NCBI RefSeq assembly: GCF_012911935.1 | Contig: NZ_JAAXLA010000001.1 | Span: 1 to 64,000 of the forward strand | Source of the DNA: Pseudonocardia acidicola | GTDB lineage: Bacteria; Actinomycetota; Actinomycetes; Mycobacteriales; Pseudonocardiaceae | DNA length: 64,000 bases | Direction of reading: 5' to 3' | Shown: positions 33,515-41,284 of the stretch, piece by piece | Numbering within the stretch: position 1 is the first letter of the stretch | Layout: every line of letters begins with the position of its first letter | Notes under the pieces: model-generated | Told to the model about the DNA's origin: nothing | Databases searched by the model: none | Seen by the model: only the letters and a program-made list of their open reading frames with translations | Made by a program: the position numbers and the translations under genes

Positions 33515-35494
33515 TCACCAGATGCGCACGCGCTGCTCGGGTGGGGTGAACAGGGCGTCGGACCCGGTCACCCCGAACGCCTCGTGGAAGGCGTCGAGGT
33601 TGGTGACCACCGCGTTGCAGCGCAGGTCCGGCGGGGAGTGCGGGTCGACGGCGAGGCGGCGGACCGCCTCGGCGTCGCGGGTCACGGCCCGCCAGACCTG
33701 TGCCCAGCCGAACAGCACCCGCTGCAGCCCGGTGAGCCCGTCGAGCACCGGCGGCTCGGCTCCGCGCATCGCGATCTTGTAGGCCTTCAGCGCGATGGTC
33801 AGCCCGCCGAGGTCGCCGATGTTCTCCCCGACGGTGAGCGCGCCGTTGACCTTGTGGTCGGGCAGCCCGGCGAGGGACAGGGCGCTGTACTGCTCGATGA
33901 GGGCCTGGGCGCGCCGCTCGAACTCGGCGCGGTCCCCGGGCTCCCACCAGTCGGTCATGTTGCCCTCGCCGTCGTACTTCGAGCCTTGGTCGTCGAAGCC
34001 GTGGCCGATCTCGTGGCCGATGACCGCGCCGATTCCGCCGTAGTTCGCGGCGTCGTCGGCCTCGGGGTCGAAGAACGGCGGCTGCAGGATCGCCGCGGGG
34101 AAGACGATCTCGTTCATCCGCGGGTGGTAGTAGGCGTTGACCGTCTGCGGGGTCATCAGCCATTCCTTGCGATCCACCGGCTTGCCGATCTTCGCGAGCT
34201 CGTAGTCGGTGGCCCAGGCACCGGCGCGGCGGACGTTGCCGAGCAGGTCGTCAGGGGCGATCTCGAGGGCCGAGTAGTCCTTCCACTCGTCCGGATAGCC
34301 GATCTTCGGCGTGAACTTCGCCAGTTTCGCCAGGGCGCGCTCGCGGGTGGCCGGGCCCATCCAGTCCAGCTCGCTGATGCTCTGCCGGTACGCCTCGACC
34401 AGGTTCGCGACGAGGGTCTGCATCCGCTCCTTCGACGAGGCCGGGAAGTGCCGTTCCACGTACAGCCGGCCCACCGCCTCGCCCAGCGCGCCCTCGACGA
34501 GGGAGACGCCGCGCTTCCACCGCTCGCGCAGCTGCGGCGTGCCGGACAGGGTGCGGCCGTAGAAGTCGAAGTCCTCCTCGACGACGGCCTCGCCCAGGTA
34601 GTCGGCGAACGCGGAGGCGGTGCGGATGGCGAGCCAGGCCTGCCACTGCTCCAGCGGGCGCTGCGCCCACAGCTTCGCGGCGGCGACGACGAAGGTCGGC
34701 TGCCGCACGATGACCTCGTCGAACGAGCCCGCGGGCGCGCCGAGGGCCTCCAGCCAGGCGTCCCAGTCGAAGTCGGGCGCGTTCTCCCGCAGCGCCGGGA
34801 GGGTCATCAGGGTGTAGGTCTTCTCCGCGTCGCGGTTGGTCACCCGGTCCCAGGAGACCTCGGCCAGCGCCGTCTCCAGCTCCATCACCGTGTCGGCGAG
34901 CGGGGCCGGTTCGGGCAGGCCGACCAGCTCGGCGAGCCGGGCCAGGTGCTTGACGTACGCGGCGCGGATCTCGGCGTAGGCGTCCTCGCGGTAGTACGAC
35001 TCGTCGGGCAGCCCGAGGCCGGACTGGGACAGGTGCACCAGGTAGCGCGTGGAGTCCTTGGCGTCGGTGCTCACGTACGTGCCGAACAGGGAGGCGCGCC
35101 CCTCCCGCTGGCGCCGCCCCAGCACCGCGGCGAGGGCGGCCCGGTCGTCTGCGCTCGCGACCTCGTCGAGCAGCGGACGCAGCGGCTCGATGCCGGCGGC
35201 CTCGATGCGGTCGACGTCCATGAACGAGGTGTAGAGGTCGCCGATCTTCTGGGCGTCGCTGCCGGGCTCGGACGGGCTGGCCGCAGCTTTCTCGACGATG
35301 GCGCGCACGTCCTCCTCGGCGCGGTCGCGCAGCGCCCGGAACGCGCCGTCCTGCGCCCGGTCGTCGGGAATCTCGTGGGTGCGCAGCCACCGGCCGTTGA
35401 CATGTCCGAACAGGTCGTCCTGAGGGCGGGTGTCGGAGTCGACCCACTCGAGGTCGAGTCCGCTCCGCGTCGGCTGTGTCGGGGTGGTGGTCAT
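33515..35494 (-). CDS. M13-family zinc metallopeptidase (PepO-type)
   Basis: A 659-aa neprilysin/PepO-like peptidase. The zinc site is GHEIGHGFDDQGSKYD (near 490-505), the third ligand and Asp are in GENIGDLGG (near 556), and the substrate-binding NAYYHPRMNEIVFPAAI precedes them. The C-terminus ends RVRIW instead of the CxxW of animal enzymes, as usual in bacteria. No signal peptide is present, so it should act in the cytoplasm on short peptides. ATG 35494 is chosen; a 15-residue upstream extension is less likely. Confidence 0.9.
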   Translation of the reverse strand: MTTTPTQPTRSGLDLEWVDSDTRPQDDLFGHVNGRWLRTHEIPDDRAQDGAFRALRDRAEEDVRAIVEKAAASPSEPGSDAQKIGDLYTSFMDVDRIEAAGIEPLRPLLDEVASADDRAALAAVLGRRQREGRASLFGTYVSTDAKDSTRYLVHLSQSGLGLPDESYYREDAYAEIRAAYVKHLARLAELVGLPEPAPLADTVMELETALAEVSWDRVTNRDAEKTYTLMTLPALRENAPDFDWDAWLEALGAPAGSFDEVIVRQPTFVVAAAKLWAQRPLEQWQAWLAIRTASAFADYLGEAVVEEDFDFYGRTLSGTPQLRERWKRGVSLVEGALGEAVGRLYVERHFPASSKERMQTLVANLVEAYRQSISELDWMGPATRERALAKLAKFTPKIGYPDEWKDYSALEIAPDDLLGNVRRAGAWATDYELAKIGKPVDRKEWLMTPQTVNAYYHPRMNEIVFPAAILQPPFFDPEADDAANYGGIGAVIGHEIGHGFDDQGSKYDGEGNMTDWWEPGDRAEFERRAQALIEQYSALSLAGLPDHKVNGALTVGENIGDLGGLTIALKAYKIAMRGAEPPVLDGLTGLQRVLFGWAQVWRAVTRDAEAVRRLAVDPHSPPDLRCNAVVTNLDAFHEAFGVTGSDALFTPPEQRVRIW

Positions 35495-35561
35495 ACCCCA
35501 TCCTGCCTTGCCGGGGCCGTCGTGTGCTGCGGTTGCCACCGCGGCGCGTCGGCCTACGCCG

Positions 35562-37034
35562 TCAGAGGCTCCGGTCCGCGCAGCGGGCGTAGGTGTGCCG
35601 CCACGGCCGCACCCGCTCCAGCGCCGCCGCCGCCGCGATCACACCGGGGTCGTCGTAGCGCCGGCCGATGATCTGCAAGCCGACGGGCAGATCGCCCTCG
35701 GCCATGCCCGCAGGCACGGACACCGCCGGGTGCCCGGTGTAGTTGATCGGGTACGTCATGCACCACCCGATCAGCGGGTTCACCTCGACATCGTTGATCC
35801 GGGTGGGACCGGCGGTGGCGCCGCCGTCGGCGTTCGGCACCGGCAGGCAGGCGAGGGTGGGCGTCAGGAGCAGGTCGTAGTCGCCGAACACGCCTTGGAC
35901 CGCGTCGTAGACCTCCGACCGCATCTGCTGGTCGCGCAGCACCTCGAGCGCGCTCCGCCGGTAGTTCGCCTCGACGTACGAGCGGTACTCCGGCGGCAGA
36001 TCCCCGTCGGCCAGCAGGTCGAGCCCTTGCGCCTTGAACAGTTCGATGACCTCGACCCCGGCCATCATCCGGCACCAGAGCTCGGCCAACTCCTGCTGCC
36101 CGTAGGGCATCGTCATGTCGATCTCGTCCACGGTGGCACCGGCCTCGCGGAACGCGGCCGCGGCCTGTGCGGTCACCGCGGCGACCTTCGGGTCGACGGG
36201 GTACATGCCGAAGTCGGGGCTGTAGGCGATGCGCGTGCCGGTCAGCGACCGCTCGCAGGCCCCGGCGTAGTCCACGGTCTCGTCGAGGGCGAACGGGTCA
36301 CGCGGGTCGTACCCGGTGAGCACCGAGGCGCCGAGGGCGACGTCGGCGACGCTGCGCCCGATCACGCCTTCGAACAGGAACGGGCTGATCCCGCCGAACG
36401 CGTTGGGGCGCGCCACGAACGGGACCCGCCCGAACGACGCCTTGTAGCCGACGACCCCGCACCAGGAGGCGGGGATGCGGATCGACCCACCGCCGTCGGT
36501 GCCCTCGGCCAGCGGCAGCAGGCCGTCGGCCACGGCGGCCGCGGAGCCGCCCGAGGAGCCGCCGGAGTTGCGGCTGGTGTCGAACGGGTTGCGGGTGGCT
36601 CCGAACAGCGGGTTGTCGCAGGTCCCGCGGAAGCCCATGACCGGTGAGTTGGTCTTGCCGAGCAGGATCGCCCCGGCGGCCTTCATGCGTTCGGCGTAGG
36701 TGCAGTGGTGCTGGGCGATGTTCTCGCGCAGCGCCGGGATGCCGCCGAACGTCGACGGCCAGCCCGGATGGAAGTCGAAGAGGTCCTTCAGCGCGGTGGG
36801 GACGCCGTGCAGCGGCCCCAACTCCTCGCCGTCCAGGACCGCTTTCTCCGCGCGCCGGGCCGCCTCCCTCGCGTCGTCGGCGGCGAGGAAGACGAAGGCG
36901 TTGAGGCTGGGATTGCGTTGCTCGATGCGCTCCAGGAAGTAGCCGACGATCTCGACGGGCGAGATCTCGCGCGTGCGGACCGCCGCCGCCAGGTCCGTCG
37001 CGGATGCGTACGCCAGGTCGTCGTCGACGGACAT
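35562..37034 (-). CDS. Amidase-signature family hydrolase
   Basis: A 490-aa amidase with the Ser-cis-Ser-Lys triad: Lys in TALKDLFDF (near 80), and Ser residues in SRNSGGSSGGSAAAVA and TDGGGSIRIPASWCG (near 150-180). A C-terminal domain follows. It hydrolyses a carbon-nitrogen bond in an amide. GGAG lies before ATG 37034. It is the last gene of a probable operon with the RidA-like and lactonase-like genes, suggesting degradation of an N-containing compound under the divergent GntR regulator. Confidence 0.85.
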   Translation of the reverse strand: MSVDDDLAYASATDLAAAVRTREISPVEIVGYFLERIEQRNPSLNAFVFLAADDAREAARRAEKAVLDGEELGPLHGVPTALKDLFDFHPGWPSTFGGIPALRENIAQHHCTYAERMKAAGAILLGKTNSPVMGFRGTCDNPLFGATRNPFDTSRNSGGSSGGSAAAVADGLLPLAEGTDGGGSIRIPASWCGVVGYKASFGRVPFVARPNAFGGISPFLFEGVIGRSVADVALGASVLTGYDPRDPFALDETVDYAGACERSLTGTRIAYSPDFGMYPVDPKVAAVTAQAAAAFREAGATVDEIDMTMPYGQQELAELWCRMMAGVEVIELFKAQGLDLLADGDLPPEYRSYVEANYRRSALEVLRDQQMRSEVYDAVQGVFGDYDLLLTPTLACLPVPNADGGATAGPTRINDVEVNPLIGWCMTYPINYTGHPAVSVPAGMAEGDLPVGLQIIGRRYDDPGVIAAAAALERVRPWRHTYARCADRSL

Positions 37035-37072
37035 CGGGACTCCTTCTGTGAGGGCGGAATGCGGGGCAGGGC

Positions 37073-37822
37073 TCAGAGCGCGTGCCACCCGCTCACACGG
37101 CGCAGGTCCATCTCGAACTCGACCTCGACGACCGGTGGCCTGGTCAGCCAGCGCACGAACCCGTGACGGGCGACCGCCGGGAGCCGGTCGAGCAACATCT
37201 CGCTCAGCCCGGCGGTCTCGTGTGCGGTGTAGACGTTCACGAGCGTGGGCGACTGCGGGTCCTTGCCCAGCCCGGCCAGCCTGGCCCGCATCTCGTCGAT
37301 GACGTGGCCGGCCTTCGCCGTCAGGCCGGCTTCGGAGATGTCACCGCGCGCGACGATCGCGTCGGGGTCGAGCCCGTCGATCTCCCCGCCGCCGGCGACC
37401 ACGAAGTCGACACCCCCGGCGCCGGCGGCCGGTTGGACGAGGAAGGCGGACAACAGCACGGGCTGGGCAGGCGCGGATCGGACCGGGACGACGTTCGTGC
37501 GTGCGATCGGGTTCACGCCGTCCTGCAGCAGGCCGCGCTCGGCGAGCAGTTGCCGGTAGGTCTCGTTGAACTCGTCGAAGGCCCCGAACGCGAACGGCGC
37601 CGGGGACCGCAGTTCGATACCGACCAGCGCACTCGGCGGCAGACCGCGCCGGGCGCACTCGTCGTCGAGACGAACGAAGCCGTCGACGACCGGCGGCGGG
37701 ACATCGAAACGCAACCCGATGATCTCGTAGCCCGGTTCGGCGGCGACGCCGGACGAGTAGGGGGCAATGGCCGGCAGGTACCGGTAGGTCCCGGTGCTGT
37801 GGGCCGAGGCGGTGTACGGCAT
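37073..37822 (-). CDS. RidA-like (YjgF-type) protein
   Basis: A 249-aa protein whose C-terminal half has the helix-strand pattern of RidA imine deaminases (GHVIDEMRARLAGLGKDPQS then LVNVYTAHE). The N-terminal half (PGYEIIGLRFDVPPP, ELRSPAPFAFGAFDEFNETY) looks like a second, divergent module. RidA proteins hydrolyse reactive enamines and imines, fitting a role between an amidase and a hydrolase in a catabolic operon. ATG 37822 lies 8 nt after the upstream gene's stop. The family assignment is moderate. Confidence 0.55.
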   Translation of the reverse strand: MPYTASAHSTGTYRYLPAIAPYSSGVAAEPGYEIIGLRFDVPPPVVDGFVRLDDECARRGLPPSALVGIELRSPAPFAFGAFDEFNETYRQLLAERGLLQDGVNPIARTNVVPVRSAPAQPVLLSAFLVQPAAGAGGVDFVVAGGGEIDGLDPDAIVARGDISEAGLTAKAGHVIDEMRARLAGLGKDPQSPTLVNVYTAHETAGLSEMLLDRLPAVARHGFVRWLTRPPVVEVEFEMDLRRVSGWHAL

Positions 37823-37829
37823 GGACGGA

Positions 37830-38642
37830 TCAGTCGAAGTACTTGGCCTGGGCCTGCAGTTCCTCCAGCACGCTCGCGTCGTGGCCGTAGACCATGGTGG
37901 CGTCGTAGCGGCGTTGCAGTTGCTGGGTCCAGCGGAAGCTGCGCCACCAGGCGTGCGAGTCACGGCCGAGCCAACCCTGGGGCAGACCCTGTTCGAACAG
38001 GTCGCGGACGTGGAACAGGTCGCTGGTCAGGATGAAGTGTCCGGAGTTGCGGGTCTGGACCTGCATGGTCATCAGGCCCGGGGTGTGGCCGGGCATGTGC
38101 CGCACGGTGATGCCCTCGAACAGTTCGGTCTCGTCGCGGTGGATGGGCTGCCAGTTCAGCTCCCAGTGCAGGTCGCCGGGCACGTAGGCGCCGATGTCTT
38201 CCTTGGTAGCGACCGCGTAGTAGTGCTCCTTGATCTCCAGTTCGTGGGCGAAGATCGGGATGTCCTTGCCGCGGAAGTGCTCCAGCCCGCCCGCGTGGTC
38301 GAGGTGCAGATGGCCCATCACGACGGCTTGGATGTCGTCGATGCCGTAGCCGGCGGCCTCGAGGGCCTTGTCGAGGTGGTGCTGCTCCTCGTAGACGTTG
38401 ACCGGAAAGGCATCCCAGGCGAGTTCGGGCCATTCCTGTCGGGCGTTCTGCGCACAGCCGGTCTCGAACAGGAGCGGGCCGGCCGTGGGATGTTCGATCA
38501 CGGCCGCGATGACGGCGACCCGGCGGCGCTCGTACTGCGGGCGCGGGTTGGACTGGACCGCCGCATTGCACCCGCGGATGAAGAAGCCGTCGTCGGTGTC
38601 GATACGGCCGAGATCGAGCAGGGACAGCTTCGTTCCAGCCAT
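37830..38642 (-). CDS. N-acyl-homoserine-lactonase-like metallo-beta-lactamase-fold hydrolase
   Basis: A 270-aa MBL-fold enzyme with the dinuclear zinc motif HLHLDH (near 108-113), a later metal His in VRHMPGHTPG, an Asp in ILTSDLFH and a C-terminal His in VYGHDASVLEEL. Length and motif spacing match AiiA/AttM-type quorum-quenching lactonases, but related enzymes open other lactones. GGAGAGG lies before ATG 38642. As first gene of the operon with the RidA-like and amidase genes, it may open a ring in a catabolic pathway rather than quench signals. Confidence 0.75.
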   Translation of the reverse strand: MAGTKLSLLDLGRIDTDDGFFIRGCNAAVQSNPRPQYERRRVAVIAAVIEHPTAGPLLFETGCAQNARQEWPELAWDAFPVNVYEEQHHLDKALEAAGYGIDDIQAVVMGHLHLDHAGGLEHFRGKDIPIFAHELEIKEHYYAVATKEDIGAYVPGDLHWELNWQPIHRDETELFEGITVRHMPGHTPGLMTMQVQTRNSGHFILTSDLFHVRDLFEQGLPQGWLGRDSHAWWRSFRWTQQLQRRYDATMVYGHDASVLEELQAQAKYFD

Positions 38643-38749
38643 GGACTGCCTCTCCGTTGCGTACGGTGGCGATCCATTCGTTCCAGCCTCCGGCCCGGTG
38701 AACTCCGGCCACGAGATGGTTCGAATGGCACACGGTCGACCATGCCGAG

Positions 38750-38768
38750 AGTTTGTCTAAACTATAAT
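38750..38768. promoter_or_regulatory. GntR operator overlapping a consensus TATAAT promoter
   Basis: AGTTT-GTCT-AAACT (38750-38763) is a perfect inverted repeat sharing its last T with TATAAT (38763-38768). The ATG of the GntR gene begins 5 nt after the -10, so the transcript is essentially leaderless. A full consensus -10 is rare in DNA this GC-rich. The site sits between the regulator and the divergent lactonase operon and could control both. Confidence 0.7.
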
Positions 38769-38772
38769 TTCT

Positions 38773-39459
38773 ATGACGTCAACCATGGCCGGGAAGGGAG
38801 ACGGCGCGCACCCGGTGTCGGCAGGACTCGGCCGGGACCTGGTCGGCCTGATCCGCTCTCTGATCCTGACCGGTGCGATCACCCCGGGCGAGAAGATCCT
38901 GCCCAAACAGATCCAGGAACGATTCGGTGTTTCCCACATTCCGGTGCGGGAGGCGCTGCGCGCGCTGGAAGCCGAGGGTCTGATCGTCACCGTCCCGCGT
39001 CGGGGCACGACCGCCGCGCAGGTCTCGCTCGGCGAGCTCCGCGAGGTCTACGCCCTGCGGCGGCTGCTCGAACCACCGCTCATGGCCGAGGCGGTGCGAC
39101 TGCGCAGCAGCGAGGCGGCGGCCGCGGCACAGGCGGCACGGCGGCGTCTCGCCGCCGAGTCCGCCGCCGACCTCGACGCGTTCCTGGCCCGGCACCGGGA
39201 GTTCCACTGGGCGCTCATCCAGCCGGCGGTCCAGCCGGTCGGCCGCCGGATTCTGGAACAGCTGTGGGTGGTCTCGGAGCGCTACGTGCGGATGAGCGTG
39301 GCCGCGCACCGGGCCGACGTGAAGGCGGCCCACGACCACGACACGCTGCTCGAGGCATTCGTCTCCGGCGACGCCGACCTGGCGGCGCGCGAGACCGTGC
39401 ATCACCTCGACCTCGTCGAGTCCACGATCGTCGAGGCGCTGACCCCTGATCTTTCGTGA
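38773..39459 (+). CDS. GntR-family (FCD) regulator
   Basis: A 228-aa regulator: winged helix at about 20-85 (LPKQIQERFGVSHIPVREAL) and an FCD domain (LRRLLEPPLMAEAVRLRSS, FLARHREFHWALIQ). It is divergently transcribed from the lactonase-RidA-amidase operon and most likely represses it until a pathway intermediate binds. The ATG at 38773 lies at or next to the predicted transcription start, so it should be translated leaderless. An AGTTT/AAACT repeat overlapping the promoter suggests autoregulation. Confidence 0.85.
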   Translation: MTSTMAGKGDGAHPVSAGLGRDLVGLIRSLILTGAITPGEKILPKQIQERFGVSHIPVREALRALEAEGLIVTVPRRGTTAAQVSLGELREVYALRRLLEPPLMAEAVRLRSSEAAAAAQAARRRLAAESAADLDAFLARHREFHWALIQPAVQPVGRRILEQLWVVSERYVRMSVAAHRADVKAAHDHDTLLEAFVSGDADLAARETVHHLDLVESTIVEALTPDLS

Positions 39460-39707
39460 CCGCCGGTGCCGGTGGTCGTGTACGTGCCGTCACCGCGCCT
39501 GCCCCGCCGCAGACCACGACAGACGGCCAGGCCACCGGCGGCCCGGGGCCAGGGGTGCCGCGCCTTCGCGGGCGGCACCGGTGCCGCGGCCGGCCGGCCC
39601 GGGGCCTGCATGTGCGGCCACAGGTCGTTGGTGGATCGGGTGAGGGTGCCAGGTCGAATCGGCCGGCGATGCCCGCGGGCTGGTGACCGCCCGACCGACA
39701 GCATGGT

Positions 39708-40996
39708 TCAGGCAGCGAGGTGCGGGAGCGCTCGTCGCCGGGGTGTTCGGTTCGGGTCGATCCACGCCGGTGGGATGAACTCGGGTAGGCCGTCGCGGAT
39801 GCACACGATCCATTCCGAGTGGTGGAGCAGCCGGTGGTGGACCCTGCAGAGCATGACGAGGTTCTCGAGCTTGGTCTCGCCGTGGTTCTCCCATTCGCGG
39901 ATGTGGTGGACCTCGCACCAGGATGCTGGGCGTCCGCAGCCGGGGTAGGCGCAGCCGCGGTCGCGGTCGCGGGCGGCGACGGCGCGGCGCAGGCCGTCGG
40001 GATGGTGCGGGTGATGCGGCCGACGTCGAGTGGCTGGCCCTTGCCGTCGAGCACGATCGGGATGACGGCGGCGTCACAGGCGAGCATGCGTAGCGATTCG
40101 GGCGAGAGTGTGCCACCGAAGTCGAGCATCGCGGCGCGGCAGCGGTTCTCCAGATCCTCGAGGCGGATCAGCACGTTGAGGTGCGGGCGGCGGCCGCCGC
40201 ACTCCGGGACGTCGCCGTGGTCGAGGGCGTGGACGCACACGTCGGCGAGGGCCTCGGCCTGTCGCTGCCCGGCACTGCGGTCGTCGTCAGCGGTCAACGG
40301 CTTGGCGCGCGCGTCGAGCACCGTGGCGATCGCGTCGAACATCGCCGCGTCGTCGAACCGGCCCTTGAGCTTCCCGCCGGCGCCGTTCGGATTCCGGGTG
40401 AGGTGTAGCTCGTTCACCGCGGCGGGCGGACGGTCGTCGGGCTCGGGGCCGTCCGCGTCGAGGCGGTCGACCAGCGCCGTTCCCCAGGCGTGCAGTTCGA
40501 TCGGGGTGTAGTCGGGTGCCTTGTCGGCCAGCTGCTGTTCCACGCCGGCCCACTGGCCGGGGGTGAGCCGCTCGGCGGCCGCGGTTCCGAGCACCTTCGC
40601 GATGACCTCGACGTGGCGCAGGCTCGCCTGCCCGGCGCCGAACACCGCGGCGGTGGCAGCGAGCTCGGCGGGGAGCGCGGTGCCGTCGAGCGCGGTGCGC
40701 GGACAGACCTGATCGGCGGCGGTGACGCGGCGACGCGCCTCGAACCGTTCCCAGCCGAGCAGATCACCGAGGGCCCCGGCGGTCGACGTGTAGCCGCGCT
40801 CGGCGAACGTCCCGCGCCGCTGCAGCGCCGCCACTGTCTCGACGGTGACCCGGTCCAGCTGCCGGCTGACGCCCTCGCAGAGCGTCAGGACCGACAGCAG
40901 CTCGTCGTCCGATGCGCCGGATCCGGCGGCCGCCTGCAACTCGGCGACCGCCTGCGTGAGCAGGCGGTGCGCGGCGCCGAGCGGGGTGGGCGACAT
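39708..40996 (-). pseudogene. DUF222/HNH endonuclease (13E12-type), frameshifted
   Basis: From ATG 40996 one frame gives the helical DUF222 part (AAHRLLTQAVAELQAAAGSG through VGRITRTIP). At about 39996-40001 the expected CCG-GAC is CCGAC, a one-base loss. The next frame then carries an intact HNH end: CAYPGCGRPASWCEVHHIRE, WENHGETKLENLVMLCRVHH and a normal stop. The family is common in actinobacteria, and mycobacterial 13E12 members are LexA-controlled; a perfect SOS box sits just upstream here. ATG 41017 lies inside that box, so 40996 is the better start. A sequencing error is possible. Confidence 0.75.
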
Positions 40997-41005
40997 GTCC
41001 TCATC

Positions 41006-41029
41006 GTACTCGAACATGTGTTCGAGTAC
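41006..41029. promoter_or_regulatory. LexA SOS box
   Basis: TCGAAC-ATGT-GTTCGA at 41010-41025 matches the actinobacterial/mycobacterial LexA consensus TCGAAC-N4-GTTCGA at every position. It is the core of a larger perfect 24-bp palindrome (41006-41029, GTACTCGAACA-TG-TGTTCGAGTAC). It lies 10-14 nt before the HNH start on the minus strand and about 255 nt before the divergent helicase gene. Confidence 0.85.
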
Positions 41030-41284
41030 GTGCTCTTCGTCGCAGGTCGGTGGCCGTTCGGCGACGGTGGTGACCGCTCCTCGCGGCACTCGTCGACAAC
41101 GTGTTGCCGACCTTCCTCTCCGAGCTGCGCGCTGATCGCGGCATGCCGACGTGCGATCCATCAGGTGATCTCGCGAGTCGGCTGTGACGATCGCGAGCGG
41201 GCCGTCGATGAGCTCATGAGACACCCGATCGAGCTGCCCCCGGCATCCACGACGGGTCCCACCTGACCGCGAAGGACGTGCTGA

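Noticed and set aside
32690..35671. A 993-codon plus-strand open frame
   Set aside because: It runs antisense through the M13 peptidase, whose HExxH and ENxxD motifs are intact on the minus strand.
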